Below are positions 43,989-54,252 of a DNA stretch of 64,000 bases, one piece after another. A model generated the notes under the pieces. The model saw only the letters and a program-made list of their open reading frames with translations. It was not told the origin of the DNA and made no database searches. The number at the start of each line of letters is the position of its first letter. Position 1 is the first letter of the stretch. A program made the translations under genes and the position numbers. This DNA is from Mycobacterium sp. DL440 (GTDB taxonomy: Bacteria; Actinomycetota; Actinomycetes; Mycobacteriales; Mycobacteriaceae): the NCBI RefSeq assembly GCF_011745145.1, contig NZ_CP050191.1, positions 2,774,196 to 2,838,195 of the forward strand, read 5' to 3'.

Positions 43989-44098
43989 GAACTCGTCGCC
44001 CTCGGGGGCCCAACTTCCCCTTCACGTGTGTAGCGCTGTGGCGGAAAAGTGGTCGAGAAATCGCCGCAGCGCTACACACGTGAGCGATCAGTCCCGCA
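43989..44098 (+). repeat. Palindromic repeat element, copy 1
   Basis: The copy begins GAACTCGTCGCCCTCG and ends near GTCCCGCA. Its core (44023-44082) is a 21-bp stem, CACGTGTGTAGCGCTG then TGGCG, pairing with CGCCG then CAGCGCTACACACGTG. There is one wobble (T44039 with G44066) and an 18-nt loop (44044-44061). It has no T-run, so it is not a classical terminator. It looks like a REP/MITE-type intergenic element. Confidence 0.85.
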
Positions 44099-44190
44099 GT
44101 TGAGGCTGAAGTGACCCGGCAAGCGCAAGCGGCAGAGTCATGCGCGCCCGCAGCGCGCGCTCGCGTCCGCGGCGCCCGCCTGCGCCGGCA

Positions 44191-44300
44191 GAACTCGTCG
44201 CCCTCGTGGGGCCCTACCCCGACTTCGCGTGTGTAGCGCTGTGGCGGAAAAGTGGTCGAGAAATCGCCGCAGCGCTACATACGTGAGCGGTATGGTCCCG
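44191..44300 (+). repeat. Palindromic repeat element, copy 2
   Basis: The copy begins with the same GAACTCGTCGCCCTCG flank and lies about 203 bp downstream of copy 1. The stem core is 44226-44285 with an identical 18-nt loop. Relative to copy 1 the arms differ at 44227 (A to G) and 44280 (C to T). Each change turns a Watson-Crick pair into a G-T pair on the + strand, so the fold is kept in + strand RNA. Confidence 0.85.
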
Positions 44301-44321
44301 CAAAAGTTCAGAAGCGGCGAT

Positions 44322-44903
44322 TCAGGCCGACAGGACGTCAAGCTGACGCATCGCCACAATCGGCAGTGCGATGATGCCCGCGGTGACCACACCCGCCAGG
44401 CCGTAGAGGCACCAGGCCGCCACGTCACTGCCTGTCGCCATCAGATAGGTGGCCAGCCCGATGGCCGCTGTCCCAAGTCCGATAGCGCCGACGGTCGCCA
44501 GGATGAACCGGAGCCACACCGCCTCGGCCACCGCGGTGGCGGCACCGTTGCCTGCGGTGTAGCGGCTCATCGCGACCGGTGCAGCCCGGTAGCTGCCCCC
44601 GATCGGCCGTGGTGAGCGCGCCGGCGGCTGGGGCCGCCGTCCGGGCTGCCGGCTGCCGGCCTGGGCTCGGGCGCGCAGCAGCAGCGGCACCGCACCGGCG
44701 ATCACCAGCACAGACAGGCCGATCACGGTGTACAGCACCCAGGGAATGTCAGCACTCTCGGAGCCCTGCGGATGGCTTCGGCCCAGGTCCACCAGGGCCA
44801 CGACGGCCGCCACCCCGGCACCCAGAGCGGCGAGCCACACCGCGGCGCACGCGCCCAGCAAAACCCGGTCGGTGTTGTCGAGTTCGCTGATGCGCCCGGA
44901 CAT
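44322..44903 (-). CDS. DUF2561 family membrane protein (Rv2197c-type)
   Basis: A 193-residue mycobacterial membrane protein of unknown function with about four hydrophobic segments (residues about 14-40, 58-76, 131-152, 163-184) and a central cytoplasmic Arg/Pro-rich loop (RQPGRRPQPPARSPRP). Its ATG overlaps the mmpS3 stop by one base, so it is in one unit with mmpS3. In this region M. tuberculosis has the same pair. Confidence 0.85.
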   Translation of the reverse strand: MSGRISELDNTDRVLLGACAAVWLAALGAGVAAVVALVDLGRSHPQGSESADIPWVLYTVIGLSVLVIAGAVPLLLRARAQAGSRQPGRRPQPPARSPRPIGGSYRAAPVAMSRYTAGNGAATAVAEAVWLRFILATVGAIGLGTAAIGLATYLMATGSDVAAWCLYGLAGVVTAGIIALPIVAMRQLDVLSA

Positions 44904-45778
44904 CAGCAGGCAGTCTGTGCGGAGTTGTTGGCGTTGGACGAGAGCACCGTGCCGTCGCTGGCCGTGATCGAGCAGTTCAGCCTGCTGACCAGGAACAGGC
45001 TGGACGCCTCGACCGAGCCGACATCAGAGTTGGAGATCGGGGTCATCGTGAAGGTCCACGGGATGTAGACGTTGCGCAGGGTGCGCCGGTTTCCGTTCCC
45101 GTCGACGTAGGTGATCGTGATGATGTCACCCGGCGCCTTGGTACCCGTCACCGAATAGGTGACCTGACGCGGGCCGGCATGCGTCGTGGTGGTGGTTGGC
45201 GGCGCTGACGTACCCGGGGCCGGCGGGGGCGCCTCACCGGTCGGCGCGGGCGCGGGAGGCGGCGGCTCGGTAACCGTCACGGTCTCCGGTGGCGGCGGAG
45301 GCGGAAGCTCCTCCGAGGTCGGAGGGGGCGGCGGAGGTGGTGGCGGAGTCGTCGTCGTGATCTCGTCCTGCACCGGCGGCGCCGACGTGGTGGTGCTCGG
45401 CTGCGGGGTGGCCAGATTGGCGGTGTCGTCGTCGCGGGTAACCAGAACGGCCACCGATGCCACCAGGGCGACCGCGGCGATGATGGCGGTGACGCCGACC
45501 ACCCACGGCCAGCGCGGCGGCGGGGAGGTGTCGACGAGTTCGGTCGCGGGGTCGTAGTCGTCGTAGTCGTAGAGCGCCACTTCGGCAGGCACGTAGGGCC
45601 CGCTGGTGAACTGCTCCGACTCCGGCGCGGAGTACGCCTGCGAGTAGAACTCTGTCTCGCCGCCATCCGCGTCTGCGCCCGCCCCCTGAGTCAGATCCTC
45701 GGGTGCGGAGTGTTTTCCGGGTTGATCCGGCAAATCAGAACCGGAGGCACCGGGTTCCGGGGGATTCGGCCCGCTCAT
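44903..45778 (-). CDS. mmpS3: MmpS3 family membrane protein
   Basis: MmpS proteins are small periplasmic partners of MmpL transporters, although MmpS3 has no adjacent mmpL. The 291-residue protein has an acidic cytoplasmic N-terminus, a membrane segment near residues 92-113 ([21 protein letters not shown]), a long Pro/Thr-rich linker with polyproline runs, and the C-terminal MmpS beta-sandwich ([33 protein letters not shown]). An AAGGA site precedes the ATG. The stop shares one base with the DUF2561 start. Confidence 0.92.
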   Translation of the reverse strand: MSGPNPPEPGASGSDLPDQPGKHSAPEDLTQGAGADADGGETEFYSQAYSAPESEQFTSGPYVPAEVALYDYDDYDPATELVDTSPPPRWPWVVGVTAIIAAVALVASVAVLVTRDDDTANLATPQPSTTTSAPPVQDEITTTTPPPPPPPPPTSEELPPPPPPETVTVTEPPPPAPAPTGEAPPPAPGTSAPPTTTTTHAGPRQVTYSVTGTKAPGDIITITYVDGNGNRRTLRNVYIPWTFTMTPISNSDVGSVEASSLFLVSRLNCSITASDGTVLSSNANNSAQTAC

Positions 45779-45916
45779 CTACGCCTATCCTTCTCGACAA
45801 CTTCACTGCCACGCGGAGCGAACGAAACCGTTCGCTGGTGACAGTGCCCCGGCAACATTACCGAACGAGGTGGAGCCGGCGAGTCCGGCGTTGCCGGTGG
45901 CGAATGAAGTGACGGC

Positions 45917-45947
45917 CCGATTGTGACCTTGATCAGGCCACAATCGG
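45917..45947 (-). terminator. Hairpin downstream of ctaF
   Basis: CCGATTGTG (45917-45925) and CACAATCGG (45939-45947) form a perfect 9-bp stem with a 13-nt loop, starting 14 nt after the ctaF stop on the minus strand. There is no T-run. It is a plausible terminator of the ctaC-ctaF message, of the tail-less kind often seen in mycobacteria. Confidence 0.5.
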
Positions 45948-45961
45948 CACGTCCGGACGGG

Positions 45962-46393
<432 letters not shown>

Positions 46394-47431
46394 CTACTTG
46401 CTCGCCTGCGGTGCCTGCTCACCGCGCCGGGTATCGAACGGGTGAGTTGTGGTGGCCAGCGGCGGCTGGTTGATCGCCGCCAACGCCTCGGCATTGGTCT
46501 TGCCGGCGTTGCGTTGGTCGATGTAAGCCTTGAAGTCATTGGGCTCGACGACCCGGACCTCGAAGTTCATCATCGAGTGGTAGGTACCGCACATCTCTGT
46601 GCAGCGCCCGACGAACGCGCCGGTCTGCTCGATCTTGCTGACCTGGAAGATGTGGTCCGAGTGGTTGGCCACCGGCTCGGGCATCACGTCACGCTTGAAG
46701 AGGAACTCCGGCACCCAGAAACCGTGGATCACGTCCGCGGAGTTGAGCTGGAACTCGACGCGCTTGCCCACCGGGAGCACCAGCACCGGAATCTCGTTGG
46801 AGGTACCCAGGGTCTCGATCTTGTCGAAGTTCAGGTAGGTGCGGTCCTCAGGGTTGAGACCGTGCACCGCGCCGACCCGCTCCTTGCCGTGCGCATCCTT
46901 GCCCTCCGGCTTCGACGCCATCGCGGCCTTGCGCGCTGCGTCGACGCCGTCGTAGTCGAATGTGCCGTCGGCGTAATCGATCTTCTGGTAGCCGAACTTC
47001 CAGTTCCACTGGAAGGCGGTCACGTCGATGACGACCTCAGGGTTCGGGTCCTTGTGCAGCATGCGCTCCTGGACTACCACGGTGAAGTAGAACAGCACCG
47101 AGATGATGAGGAACGGGATGACCGTCAGCACCAGCTCCAGCGGCATGTTGTAGCCGAACTGGCGCGGCAGCTCGGTGTCGCCCTTCTTCTTCCGGTGGAA
47201 TGCACTCGACCAGAAGATCAGCGCCCACACGATGGCGCCCACCACGAAGGAGGCGATCACGGAGCCGATCCACAGCTCTCGGTTGAGTTTGCCCTCCGGG
47301 GTGATTCCGGTCGGCCAACCGAGCGCGAGTGCGTCCTGCCAGCTGCAGCCGCTCAGCAAGAGCGCTGAGCCACCCAGGACAATTGTCAACAACGCCGCTC
47401 GGGCCACCTTCTTAAGCCCGCGAGGTGTCAC
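46394..47431 (-). CDS. ctaC: Cytochrome c oxidase subunit II CtaC
   Basis: Subunit II carries the CuA centre that accepts electrons from QcrC. The 345-residue protein has a lipoprotein-type signal with lipobox LLSGC (Cys near residue 29), two membrane helices (near residues 53-73 and 97-122), and a periplasmic cupredoxin domain with [10 protein letters not shown] and the CuA loop [14 protein letters not shown]. The start is a GTG with an AGGAGG site. It is divergent from asnB across a 190-bp gap. Confidence 0.96.
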   Translation of the reverse strand: MTPRGLKKVARAALLTIVLGGSALLLSGCSWQDALALGWPTGITPEGKLNRELWIGSVIASFVVGAIVWALIFWSSAFHRKKKGDTELPRQFGYNMPLELVLTVIPFLIISVLFYFTVVVQERMLHKDPNPEVVIDVTAFQWNWKFGYQKIDYADGTFDYDGVDAARKAAMASKPEGKDAHGKERVGAVHGLNPEDRTYLNFDKIETLGTSNEIPVLVLPVGKRVEFQLNSADVIHGFWVPEFLFKRDVMPEPVANHSDHIFQVSKIEQTGAFVGRCTEMCGTYHSMMNFEVRVVEPNDFKAYIDQRNAGKTNAEALAAINQPPLATTTHPFDTRRGEQAPQASK

Positions 47432-47488
47432 GTTGGCGCCTCCTAGATCGGTATTTCGCGACCGCGACCGGTCGTTGTTTTGCGAATA

Positions 47489-47501
47489 CTACGCAGCGTA
47501 G
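47489..47501. repeat. Short palindrome in the ctaC-asnB divergent promoter region
   Basis: CTACGC and GCGTAG flank a single A, giving a perfect 13-bp palindrome midway between the divergent starts. It has operator-like symmetry; no regulator is assigned. Confidence 0.3.
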
Positions 47502-47609
47502 ACCACGCTGGTCCACGGGAGCGAAGCGACTCGGGAATGGGGTCGCGCCAGGACCGGAGCGTGCGGCACGACAGCCCGGGTGGTGGTCTCGGGGAGCCGC
47601 CGGATCAGA

Positions 47610-47615
47610 CATACT
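47610..47615 (+). promoter_or_regulatory. -10-like element CATACT for asnB
   Basis: CATACT, one mismatch from TANNNT, is 6 nt before the asnB GTG, with no ribosome site in between. This is consistent with leaderless transcription. Confidence 0.35.
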
Positions 47616-47621
47616 GGCGCG

Positions 47622-49589
47622 GTGTGCGGACTGCTCGCGTTGGTAACTGACCCATCCGATACCTCCCAGGGCGACGCCTCCCCCGACGCCGGATCGCGGC
47701 TGGTCGACGCGGTGGCGGGCGCCTCTCACCTGATGCGTCATCGGGGCCCCGACGAGCCCGGCACGTGGGCGGATACGAGTGGCGACGCCACCGTGGTGCT
47801 CGGTTTCAACCGGCTGTCGATCATCGACATCGCACACAGCCACCAGCCGTTGCGCTGGGGACCCGCAGACGCGCCCGACCGGTACGCACTCGTCTTCAAC
47901 GGTGAGATCTACAACTATCTGGAATTGCGTGAGGAGTTGCGCTCGGAGTTCGGTGCGGTATTTCACACCGACGGCGACGGCGAGGCCATCGTCGCGGCGT
48001 ATCACCACTGGGGCGCCGGCGCTCTGAGTCGACTGCGTGGCATGTTCGCGTTCGCGGTGTGGGACACCGTCGAGCATGAATTGTTCTGCGCCAGGGACCC
48101 GTTCGGCATCAAGCCGCTGTTCATGGCCACCGGGCCGGGCGGCACCGCGGTGGGCAGCGAGAAGAAGTGCCTGCTGGACCTGGCCGATCTGCTGGGACTC
48201 GATCTGAGCATCGACGATCGGGCCGTTCAGCACTACACCGTGCTGCAGTATGTGCCCGAACCCGAGACGCTGCACCGCGGTATCCGCCGGCTGGAGTCGG
48301 GCAGCTACATGCGCCTGAAGCCGGGTGGCCGTCCCGTGGTGACCCGCTACTTCGTCCCGAAATTCAATGCGGTGCCGTTCGTCAAGGGTGCCGAGCAGTC
48401 CCGCTACGACGAGATCACCGCCGCCCTGGAAGATTCCGTCGCCAAGCACATGCGCGCCGATGTGACGGTCGGCGCCTTCCTGTCGGGCGGCATCGACTCG
48501 ACGGCGACCGCGGCGCTGGCGATGCGTCACAATCCCCGGCTGATCACGTTCACCACCGGCTTCGAGCGGGAGGGCTTCTCGGAGGTGGACGTGGCCGTCG
48601 CGTCCGCGGAAGCCATCGGCGCCCGGCATGTCACCAAGGTGGTCAGCCAGGCGGAGTTCGTCGAGGCGCTGCCCGAGATCGTCTGGTATCTGGACGAACC
48701 GGTGGCCGACCCGGCGCTGGTGCCGCTGTTCTTCATCGCCCGCGAGGCCCGCAAGCACGTGAAGGTGGTGCTGTCCGGCGAGGGTGCCGATGAGTTGTTC
48801 GGCGGTTACACGATCTACCGGGAACCGTTGTCGCTCCGGCCTTTCGACTATCTGCCGCGGCCGGTGCGCAAATCGCTGGGCAAGGCGTCCAAGCCGCTGC
48901 CGGAGGGCATGCGCGGCAAAAGTCTGCTGCACCGCGGTTCGCTGACACTGGAGGAGCGCTACTACGGCAATGCCCGCAGTTTCTCCGATGAGCAGCTGCG
49001 GGCGGTGCTGCCGGGCTTCCGGCCGGAATGGACGCACACCGACGTCACCGCCCCGGTGTACGCCGAATCGCGGGGCTGGGATCCGGTGGCCCGGATGCAG
49101 CACATCGACCTGTTCACCTGGCTGCGGGGCGACATCCTGGTCAAGGCCGACAAGATCACCATGGCCAATTCACTGGAACTGCGGGTGCCGTTCCTGGACC
49201 CCGAGGTGTTCGCGGTGGCCTCTCGGCTGCCGGTCGATCAGAAGATCACGCGCTCGACGACCAAGTACGCGCTGCGCCGCGCGCTGGAGCCGATCGTCCC
49301 GGCTCACGTGCTGAACCGCCCCAAGCTGGGCTTCCCGGTGCCGATCCGGCACTGGCTACGCGCCGGTGAGCTGATGGACTGGGCGTACGCCATGACGGCG
49401 TCATCACAGGCCGGGGCCCATGTCGATCTGGTTGCGGTCCGCACCATGCTCGACGAGCACCGCAGCGGCGTCAGCGATCACAGCCGCCGGCTGTGGACCG
49501 TGCTGACCTTCATGCTGTGGCACGCCATCTTCGTCGAGCACAGCGTGACCCCGCAGATCAAGGAACCGCACTACCCGGTGCAGCTCTAG
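47622..49589 (+). CDS. asnB: Glutamine-dependent asparagine synthetase-like amidotransferase AsnB (LtsA-type)
   Basis: The enzyme uses glutamine ammonia and ATP to amidate a carboxylate. In mycobacteria and corynebacteria this homologue (LtsA/AsnB) is tied to amidation of meso-DAP in peptidoglycan and to lysozyme and antibiotic tolerance. From the GTG at 47622 the 655 residues begin MCGLLALV, so Cys2 is the class II glutaminase nucleophile after Met removal. RHRGPDEPG and FNGEIYNYLELREEL follow. The synthetase domain has the ATP-PP loop SGGIDSTATAALA and GEGADELFGGYTIYR. An open frame upstream of MCG is rejected because Cys must be N-terminal. Confidence 0.95.
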   Translation: MCGLLALVTDPSDTSQGDASPDAGSRLVDAVAGASHLMRHRGPDEPGTWADTSGDATVVLGFNRLSIIDIAHSHQPLRWGPADAPDRYALVFNGEIYNYLELREELRSEFGAVFHTDGDGEAIVAAYHHWGAGALSRLRGMFAFAVWDTVEHELFCARDPFGIKPLFMATGPGGTAVGSEKKCLLDLADLLGLDLSIDDRAVQHYTVLQYVPEPETLHRGIRRLESGSYMRLKPGGRPVVTRYFVPKFNAVPFVKGAEQSRYDEITAALEDSVAKHMRADVTVGAFLSGGIDSTATAALAMRHNPRLITFTTGFEREGFSEVDVAVASAEAIGARHVTKVVSQAEFVEALPEIVWYLDEPVADPALVPLFFIAREARKHVKVVLSGEGADELFGGYTIYREPLSLRPFDYLPRPVRKSLGKASKPLPEGMRGKSLLHRGSLTLEERYYGNARSFSDEQLRAVLPGFRPEWTHTDVTAPVYAESRGWDPVARMQHIDLFTWLRGDILVKADKITMANSLELRVPFLDPEVFAVASRLPVDQKITRSTTKYALRRALEPIVPAHVLNRPKLGFPVPIRHWLRAGELMDWAYAMTASSQAGAHVDLVAVRTMLDEHRSGVSDHSRRLWTVLTFMLWHAIFVEHSVTPQIKEPHYPVQL

Positions 49590-49611
49590 GCGGGCTCAGA
49601 GCTGCACCGGA
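49576..49611. terminator. Inverted repeat between convergent asnB and adoK
   Basis: CCGGTGCAGCTCT (49576-49588) pairs perfectly with AGAGCTGCACCGG (49599-49611) over a 10-nt loop. The left arm is the very end of the asnB coding sequence and the loop contains its stop codon. It sits 12 nt before the adoK stop on the opposite strand, so it can serve both genes. Confidence 0.65.
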
Positions 49612-49623
49612 CTGTCGGCACCG

Positions 49624-50604
<981 letters not shown>

Positions 50605-50771
50605 TCACCCCTCATTTCGTTAAGTCGGCTACATAACAGTACCCGCGCGGGCCTTTCGGCGATCTGCGCGCACGGTCGCACGTCGCGGGTTGCGCTAACC
50701 TGCGTATAACCGTATTCCCGGTCACCGTAGACGGCTGACCCACCTCCAGATCACGCGGGGAGCGTCATTTG

Positions 50772-51398
50772 ATGACTGGTTCCTACCAGTACCCCGAGCA
50801 CATTCCGCCGCAGCCGTATCCCGAGCCGGTGCCGACCGCACCGTCGGCGTACCCCGGGACTCTGCCGCCGCCGGTGCCCTACCCGACGCGGCGGCGCTGG
50901 CCGAAGATTCTGGCGGCCCTGCTGGTGGTGGCGGCGCTGGGAGGTGTGCTGACCGCGGTACTGGTCACCGGCCGCCGCGGGGCGGCGGCACCGGTGGTGG
51001 TCTCCGACGAGCGGGCTCAGGCCGCGATCCAGGAATACCTCGACGCGCTGACCGACGGGGATGAAGAAGCGATCGCGCGGCACACCCTGTGCGGGTTGTA
51101 CGACGGAGTCAAGGATCGCAAGGCCGATCTCGCGGTGGCCGGTCTGGCCAGCGACGCATTCCGCAAGCAGTTCAGCCAGGTCGAGGTGACCCACGTCGAC
51201 GCGAACGTGCCGTGGTCCACTACGCAGGCTCAGGTGCTCTTCACCATGCGGGTCGCGCCGGCCGCAGGCTCGGCACGCGGACGACGCCCCGCCAGTGACG
51301 AGCAGCAGGGCGTGGCACAGCTACTGGTGCAGAAGGACGGGAAGAACGAGCAGGTTCTGGTGTGCTCGTATGTGCTGCGCACCGGCGGCCAGTACTGA
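50772..51398 (+). CDS. Conserved single-pass membrane protein (Rv2203-type)
   Basis: A 208-residue protein with a Pro/Tyr-rich cytoplasmic N-terminus, one membrane helix near residues 45-66 (ILAALLVVAALGGVLTAVLV) and an extracytoplasmic domain. That domain (AIQEYLDALTDGDEEAIARHTLCG) has the form of NTF2/DUF4878-like lumazine-type folds often seen in mycobacterial secreted lipoproteins. Function is unknown. The ATG at 50772 is used; the TTG one codon earlier is closer to the GGGGAG site and is possible. Confidence 0.8.
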   Translation: MTGSYQYPEHIPPQPYPEPVPTAPSAYPGTLPPPVPYPTRRRWPKILAALLVVAALGGVLTAVLVTGRRGAAAPVVVSDERAQAAIQEYLDALTDGDEEAIARHTLCGLYDGVKDRKADLAVAGLASDAFRKQFSQVEVTHVDANVPWSTTQAQVLFTMRVAPAAGSARGRRPASDEQQGVAQLLVQKDGKNEQVLVCSYVLRTGGQY

Positions 51399-51405
51399 CC
51401 GCCGG
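51382..51405. terminator. Weak hairpin between convergent Rv2203-type and Fe-S carrier genes
   Basis: CCGGCGG (51382-51388) and CCGCCGG (51399-51405) form a 7-bp GC stem with a 10-nt loop across the stop codon. There is no T-run; it is only a candidate. Confidence 0.3.
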
Positions 51406-51418
51406 CTGCCAGCTGACG

Positions 51419-51775
51419 TCAGTTGAAGGAGTCGCCGCAGGCGCAGGAGCCGGTGGCGTTCGGGTTGTCGATCGTGAAGCCCTGCTTCTCGATGGAGTCG
51501 ACGAAGTCGATGGTGGCTCCCTGGATATACGGCGCGCTCATCCGGTCCACGACGAGCTTCACGCCGCCGAACTCGGAGGTGAGGTCACCGTCGAGGGTGC
51601 GGTCGTCGAAGAACAGGTTGTAGCGCAGGCCGGCGCAGCCGCCCGGCTGCACCGCGATACGCAGCGCGAGGTCGTCGCGGCCTTCCTGGTCCAGCAGCGC
51701 CTTCGCCTTCGTCGCCGCAGCGTCGGACAGGGTTGCACCGTGAGTTTCGGTGGTGGTGGCGTCCTGAACAGTCAT
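51419..51775 (-). CDS. A-type iron-sulfur cluster carrier protein (HesB/IscA/ErpA family, Rv2204c)
   Basis: A-type carriers deliver Fe-S clusters to client enzymes. The 118-residue protein has the three invariant cysteines: one in PGGCAGLRYNLFF (residue about 47) and two in GSCACGDSFN at the C-terminus. It lies across the asnB/adoK block from the Rieske-containing bcc complex genes, and several windows genes need Fe-S or heme, but no direct link is shown. A GGGAGAG site precedes the ATG. Confidence 0.93.
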   Translation of the reverse strand: MTVQDATTTETHGATLSDAAATKAKALLDQEGRDDLALRIAVQPGGCAGLRYNLFFDDRTLDGDLTSEFGGVKLVVDRMSAPYIQGATIDFVDSIEKQGFTIDNPNATGSCACGDSFN

Positions 51776-51916
51776 AGCTCTCCCTAAGGATCCCGGGGCA
51801 TCAAGGAAACGCGTGGATGTACCGCGCGTCTACTACCTCAACGGTACCTTGTTCCGACGCTATTCCCGACTTATCCACAGGCTGGGGCATGTGGCCGGGC
51901 CACCTGCGGCGGGCAG

Positions 51917-51922
51917 TAACCT
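51917..51922 (+). promoter_or_regulatory. -10 element TAACCT for the leaderless DUF3043 gene
   Basis: TAACCT fits TANNNT and is followed by 7 nt and the GTG at 51930, supporting that codon as both transcription and translation start. Confidence 0.45.
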
Positions 51923-51929
51923 GGCAGTC

Positions 51930-52616
51930 GTGAAGCTGCTGGGCCGCAAGAAGGACAACGAAGGCGAACCCGCCGGGACCGACCAGGTCACGAGCGTCGA
52001 CGGGTCGGGCGGATCAACCGCCGCAGGATCGGCGGCGGGCACCGCCCCCAAGGGCAGGCCGACGCCCAAACGCAACGACGCCGCCAAGCGCCGCGGCCCG
52101 GTCGCACCCGCGCCGCTGACCTCCGCCGAGGCGCGGCAACGGCGCAAGGAGCTGCGCGGGCCCAAGCTGTCCAAGGAAGAGCGCAAGATCGAGCGGCTCA
52201 CCCGCCGCGCCGACATGTCCGACCGCCGCGAGAAGATGATGGCCGGCGATGAGTCCTACCTGCTTCCCCGCGACAAGGGTCCGGTGCGCCGCTACGTCCG
52301 CGACATCGTCGACTCCCGGCGCAATGTGCTGGGCCTCTTCATGCCCGCCGCCCTGGCGATGATCTTCTTCATGCTCGCGCTGCCGTCGCTGAAGTTCCAG
52401 CAGATCCTGTCCTACGCGATGCTGATCCTGGTGGTCATCATGCTGATCGACGGGTTGATCGTCGGCCGCAAGGTGAACCACATGGTGGACGAGAAGTTCC
52501 CGGACAACACCGAAAGCGGTTGGAAGCTAGGACTTTACGCGGCCAGCCGAGCGTCGCAGCTGCGCCGCATGCGGGCGCCGCGGCCGGCGGTCAACCGCGG
52601 CGACAAGATCTCTTGA
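51930..52616 (+). CDS. DUF3043 family membrane protein (Rv2206-type)
   Basis: A 228-residue actinobacterial membrane protein of unknown function. It starts MKLLGRKKDNEGEPAGTDQV, has a long charged cytoplasmic half rich in Lys/Arg (RQRRKELRGPKLSKEERKI), two membrane helices near residues 132-150 and 155-175, and ends in a basic tail. The open frame upstream (to 51813) is rejected because the family begins at MKLLGRKK and a leaderless -10 sits directly before it. cobU begins 23 nt after its stop. Confidence 0.87.
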   Translation: MKLLGRKKDNEGEPAGTDQVTSVDGSGGSTAAGSAAGTAPKGRPTPKRNDAAKRRGPVAPAPLTSAEARQRRKELRGPKLSKEERKIERLTRRADMSDRREKMMAGDESYLLPRDKGPVRRYVRDIVDSRRNVLGLFMPAALAMIFFMLALPSLKFQQILSYAMLILVVIMLIDGLIVGRKVNHMVDEKFPDNTESGWKLGLYAASRASQLRRMRAPRPAVNRGDKIS

Positions 52617-52639
52617 TGCCACTCCAGGCGGTCTGAGGA

Positions 52640-53185
52640 GTGCGCACGCTGGTGCTCGGCGGTATCCGCTCGGGTAAATCGCACTGGGCCGAAACGGCGA
52701 TCGCCCGCACCGCCGGGGATACCGCGCCCGTGCGCTACCTGGCCACCGGGCCCGCCGCCGACAGTGATCCGGCCTGGGCTGACCGCGTGGGCGCACACCA
52801 GGCGCGCCGGCCCGCGCATTGGCACACCGTGGAGACCGCCGACCTGGCCGCCGATCTGGTGGACGGCCAGCTTGAGACACCGGGCACCGCAACGCTTGTC
52901 GACGACATCGGCGGCTGGCTGACCGCGACCATGGACCGCGTCGGTGCCTGGACCGGAGTACCCGTTGCCCCCGAGGTCGACGTACTTGTGCGGGCGGTGG
53001 ACGCGTTCACCGCTCCCCTGGTCCTGGTCAGTCCCGAGGTCGGGCTGACCGTGGTGCCCGCCACCGAGGCGGGACGCCGGTTCGCCGACGAACTGGGCAC
53101 GGTCAACCAACGCCTGGCCGCGGTGTGCGACCGCGTGGTGCTGGTGGTGGCCGGCCAACCGCTCACGGTGAAGGAGCCGTCATGA
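52640..53185 (+). CDS. cobU: Adenosylcobinamide kinase / adenosylcobinamide-phosphate guanylyltransferase CobU
   Basis: CobU phosphorylates adenosylcobinamide and then attaches GMP, the activation step for nucleotide loop assembly of cobalamin. The 181-residue protein starts [18 protein letters not shown] with the P-loop GGIRSGKS, followed by YLATGPA, the HQARRPAHW histidine region that carries the GMP-linked His in the family, and [20 protein letters not shown]. The usual catalytic-site block reads [10 protein letters not shown]. The GTG start overlaps a GAGGAG site. It overlaps cobT by ATGA. M. tuberculosis is recalled to keep cobU elsewhere. Confidence 0.93.
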   Translation: MRTLVLGGIRSGKSHWAETAIARTAGDTAPVRYLATGPAADSDPAWADRVGAHQARRPAHWHTVETADLAADLVDGQLETPGTATLVDDIGGWLTATMDRVGAWTGVPVAPEVDVLVRAVDAFTAPLVLVSPEVGLTVVPATEAGRRFADELGTVNQRLAAVCDRVVLVVAGQPLTVKEPS

Positions 53186-54252
53186 CCGAAACCGATGCGG
53201 TCTTCGCCCCGGTCACCGCACCGGATGCCGAGGTCGCCGCGGCGGCGCGGGCCCGTCAGGCCCAGCTCACCAAACCGCCCGGCTCCCTCGGCCGACTGGA
53301 AGACCTCGCGGTCTGGGCGGCCTCGTGCCAGGGCACCTGCCCGCCGCGTGCGCTCACCCGGGCACGCGTGGTGGTCTTCGCGGCCGATCACGGGGTTACG
53401 GCCGCAGGGGTTTCGGCGTTCCCGCCCGCAGTGACCGGCCAGATGGTGGCCAACTTCGACGCGGGCGGGGCCGCGATCAATGTGCTGGCCGACGTCGCCG
53501 GAGCCACGGTGCGCGTCGCCGACATCGCCGTCGACTGTGAGGCGCCGTTGTCTACCGCGATCGGCGCCCACAAGGTCCGCCGCAGCTCGGGCAACATCGC
53601 GCTCGAGGACGCGCTCAGCGCCGAAGAGACCGTGGCGGCGGTCTTGGCGGGGCGCCAGATCGCCGACGAGGAGATCGACGCCGGGGCAGACCTGCTCATC
53701 GCCGGCGATATGGGAATCGGAAATACCACGGCGGCAACAACTTTGGTGGCAGCACTGACCGGCACCGAACCTGTCGTCGTAGTGGGCCGCGGCACCGGCA
53801 TCGATGACCTCGGCTGGATGCGCAAGGCCGGCGCGGTACGCGACGCGTTGTACCGGGCCCGCGACGTGACCGGCGATCCGCTGGGCCTCTTGCGGGTGTG
53901 CGGCGGTGCCGACCTGGCCGCGATGACCGGGTTCCTGGCACAGGCCGCGGTGCGGCGCACCCCGGTTCTGCTGGATGGCATGGTGGTGACGGCGGCGGCC
54001 CTGGTGGCCGAGAACCTGGCACCGGGCGCACGGGCGTGGTGGCAGGCGGGCCATCGGTCGACCGAACCGGCCCACAGTCTGGCGCTGTCCCAGCTGGGAC
54101 TGGAGCCGATCATCGACCTCGGCATGCGCCTGGGCGAAGGTACCGGCGCCGCGGTGGCCCTGCCGATCGTGCGGGCGGCGATCGCCACGCTGGCCTCGAT
54201 GGCCACCTTCGCTGAAGCCGCAGTGGCCGGCGCCCCTGAATCGACACCATGA
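53182..54252 (+). CDS. cobT: Nicotinate-nucleotide--dimethylbenzimidazole phosphoribosyltransferase CobT
   Basis: CobT makes alpha-ribazole phosphate from dimethylbenzimidazole and NaMN for the lower ligand of cobalamin. The 356-residue protein shows [51 protein letters not shown] and the C-terminal catalytic Glu region [17 protein letters not shown]. It starts in the cobU stop and its end overlaps cobS by 4 nt, forming a three-gene operon. Confidence 0.96.
   Translation: MTETDAVFAPVTAPDAEVAAAARARQAQLTKPPGSLGRLEDLAVWAASCQGTCPPRALTRARVVVFAADHGVTAAGVSAFPPAVTGQMVANFDAGGAAINVLADVAGATVRVADIAVDCEAPLSTAIGAHKVRRSSGNIALEDALSAEETVAAVLAGRQIADEEIDAGADLLIAGDMGIGNTTAATTLVAALTGTEPVVVVGRGTGIDDLGWMRKAGAVRDALYRARDVTGDPLGLLRVCGGADLAAMTGFLAQAAVRRTPVLLDGMVVTAAALVAENLAPGARAWWQAGHRSTEPAHSLALSQLGLEPIIDLGMRLGEGTGAAVALPIVRAAIATLASMATFAEAAVAGAPESTP

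Larger units (their letters stand above)
43911..44321. other. 411-bp non-coding stretch between qcrB and the DUF2561 gene
   Basis: The stretch contains the qcrB terminator, then two degenerate direct copies of a ~108-bp element (about 43989-44098 and 44191-44300) separated by very GC-rich sequence. Short open frames through it share no recognisable family and cross the palindromes, so no gene is called. Confidence 0.8.

Noticed and set aside
52617..52639. Cobalamin riboswitch upstream of cobU
   Set aside because: Only 23 nt separate the DUF3043 gene and cobU; no B12-box-like sequence was seen.
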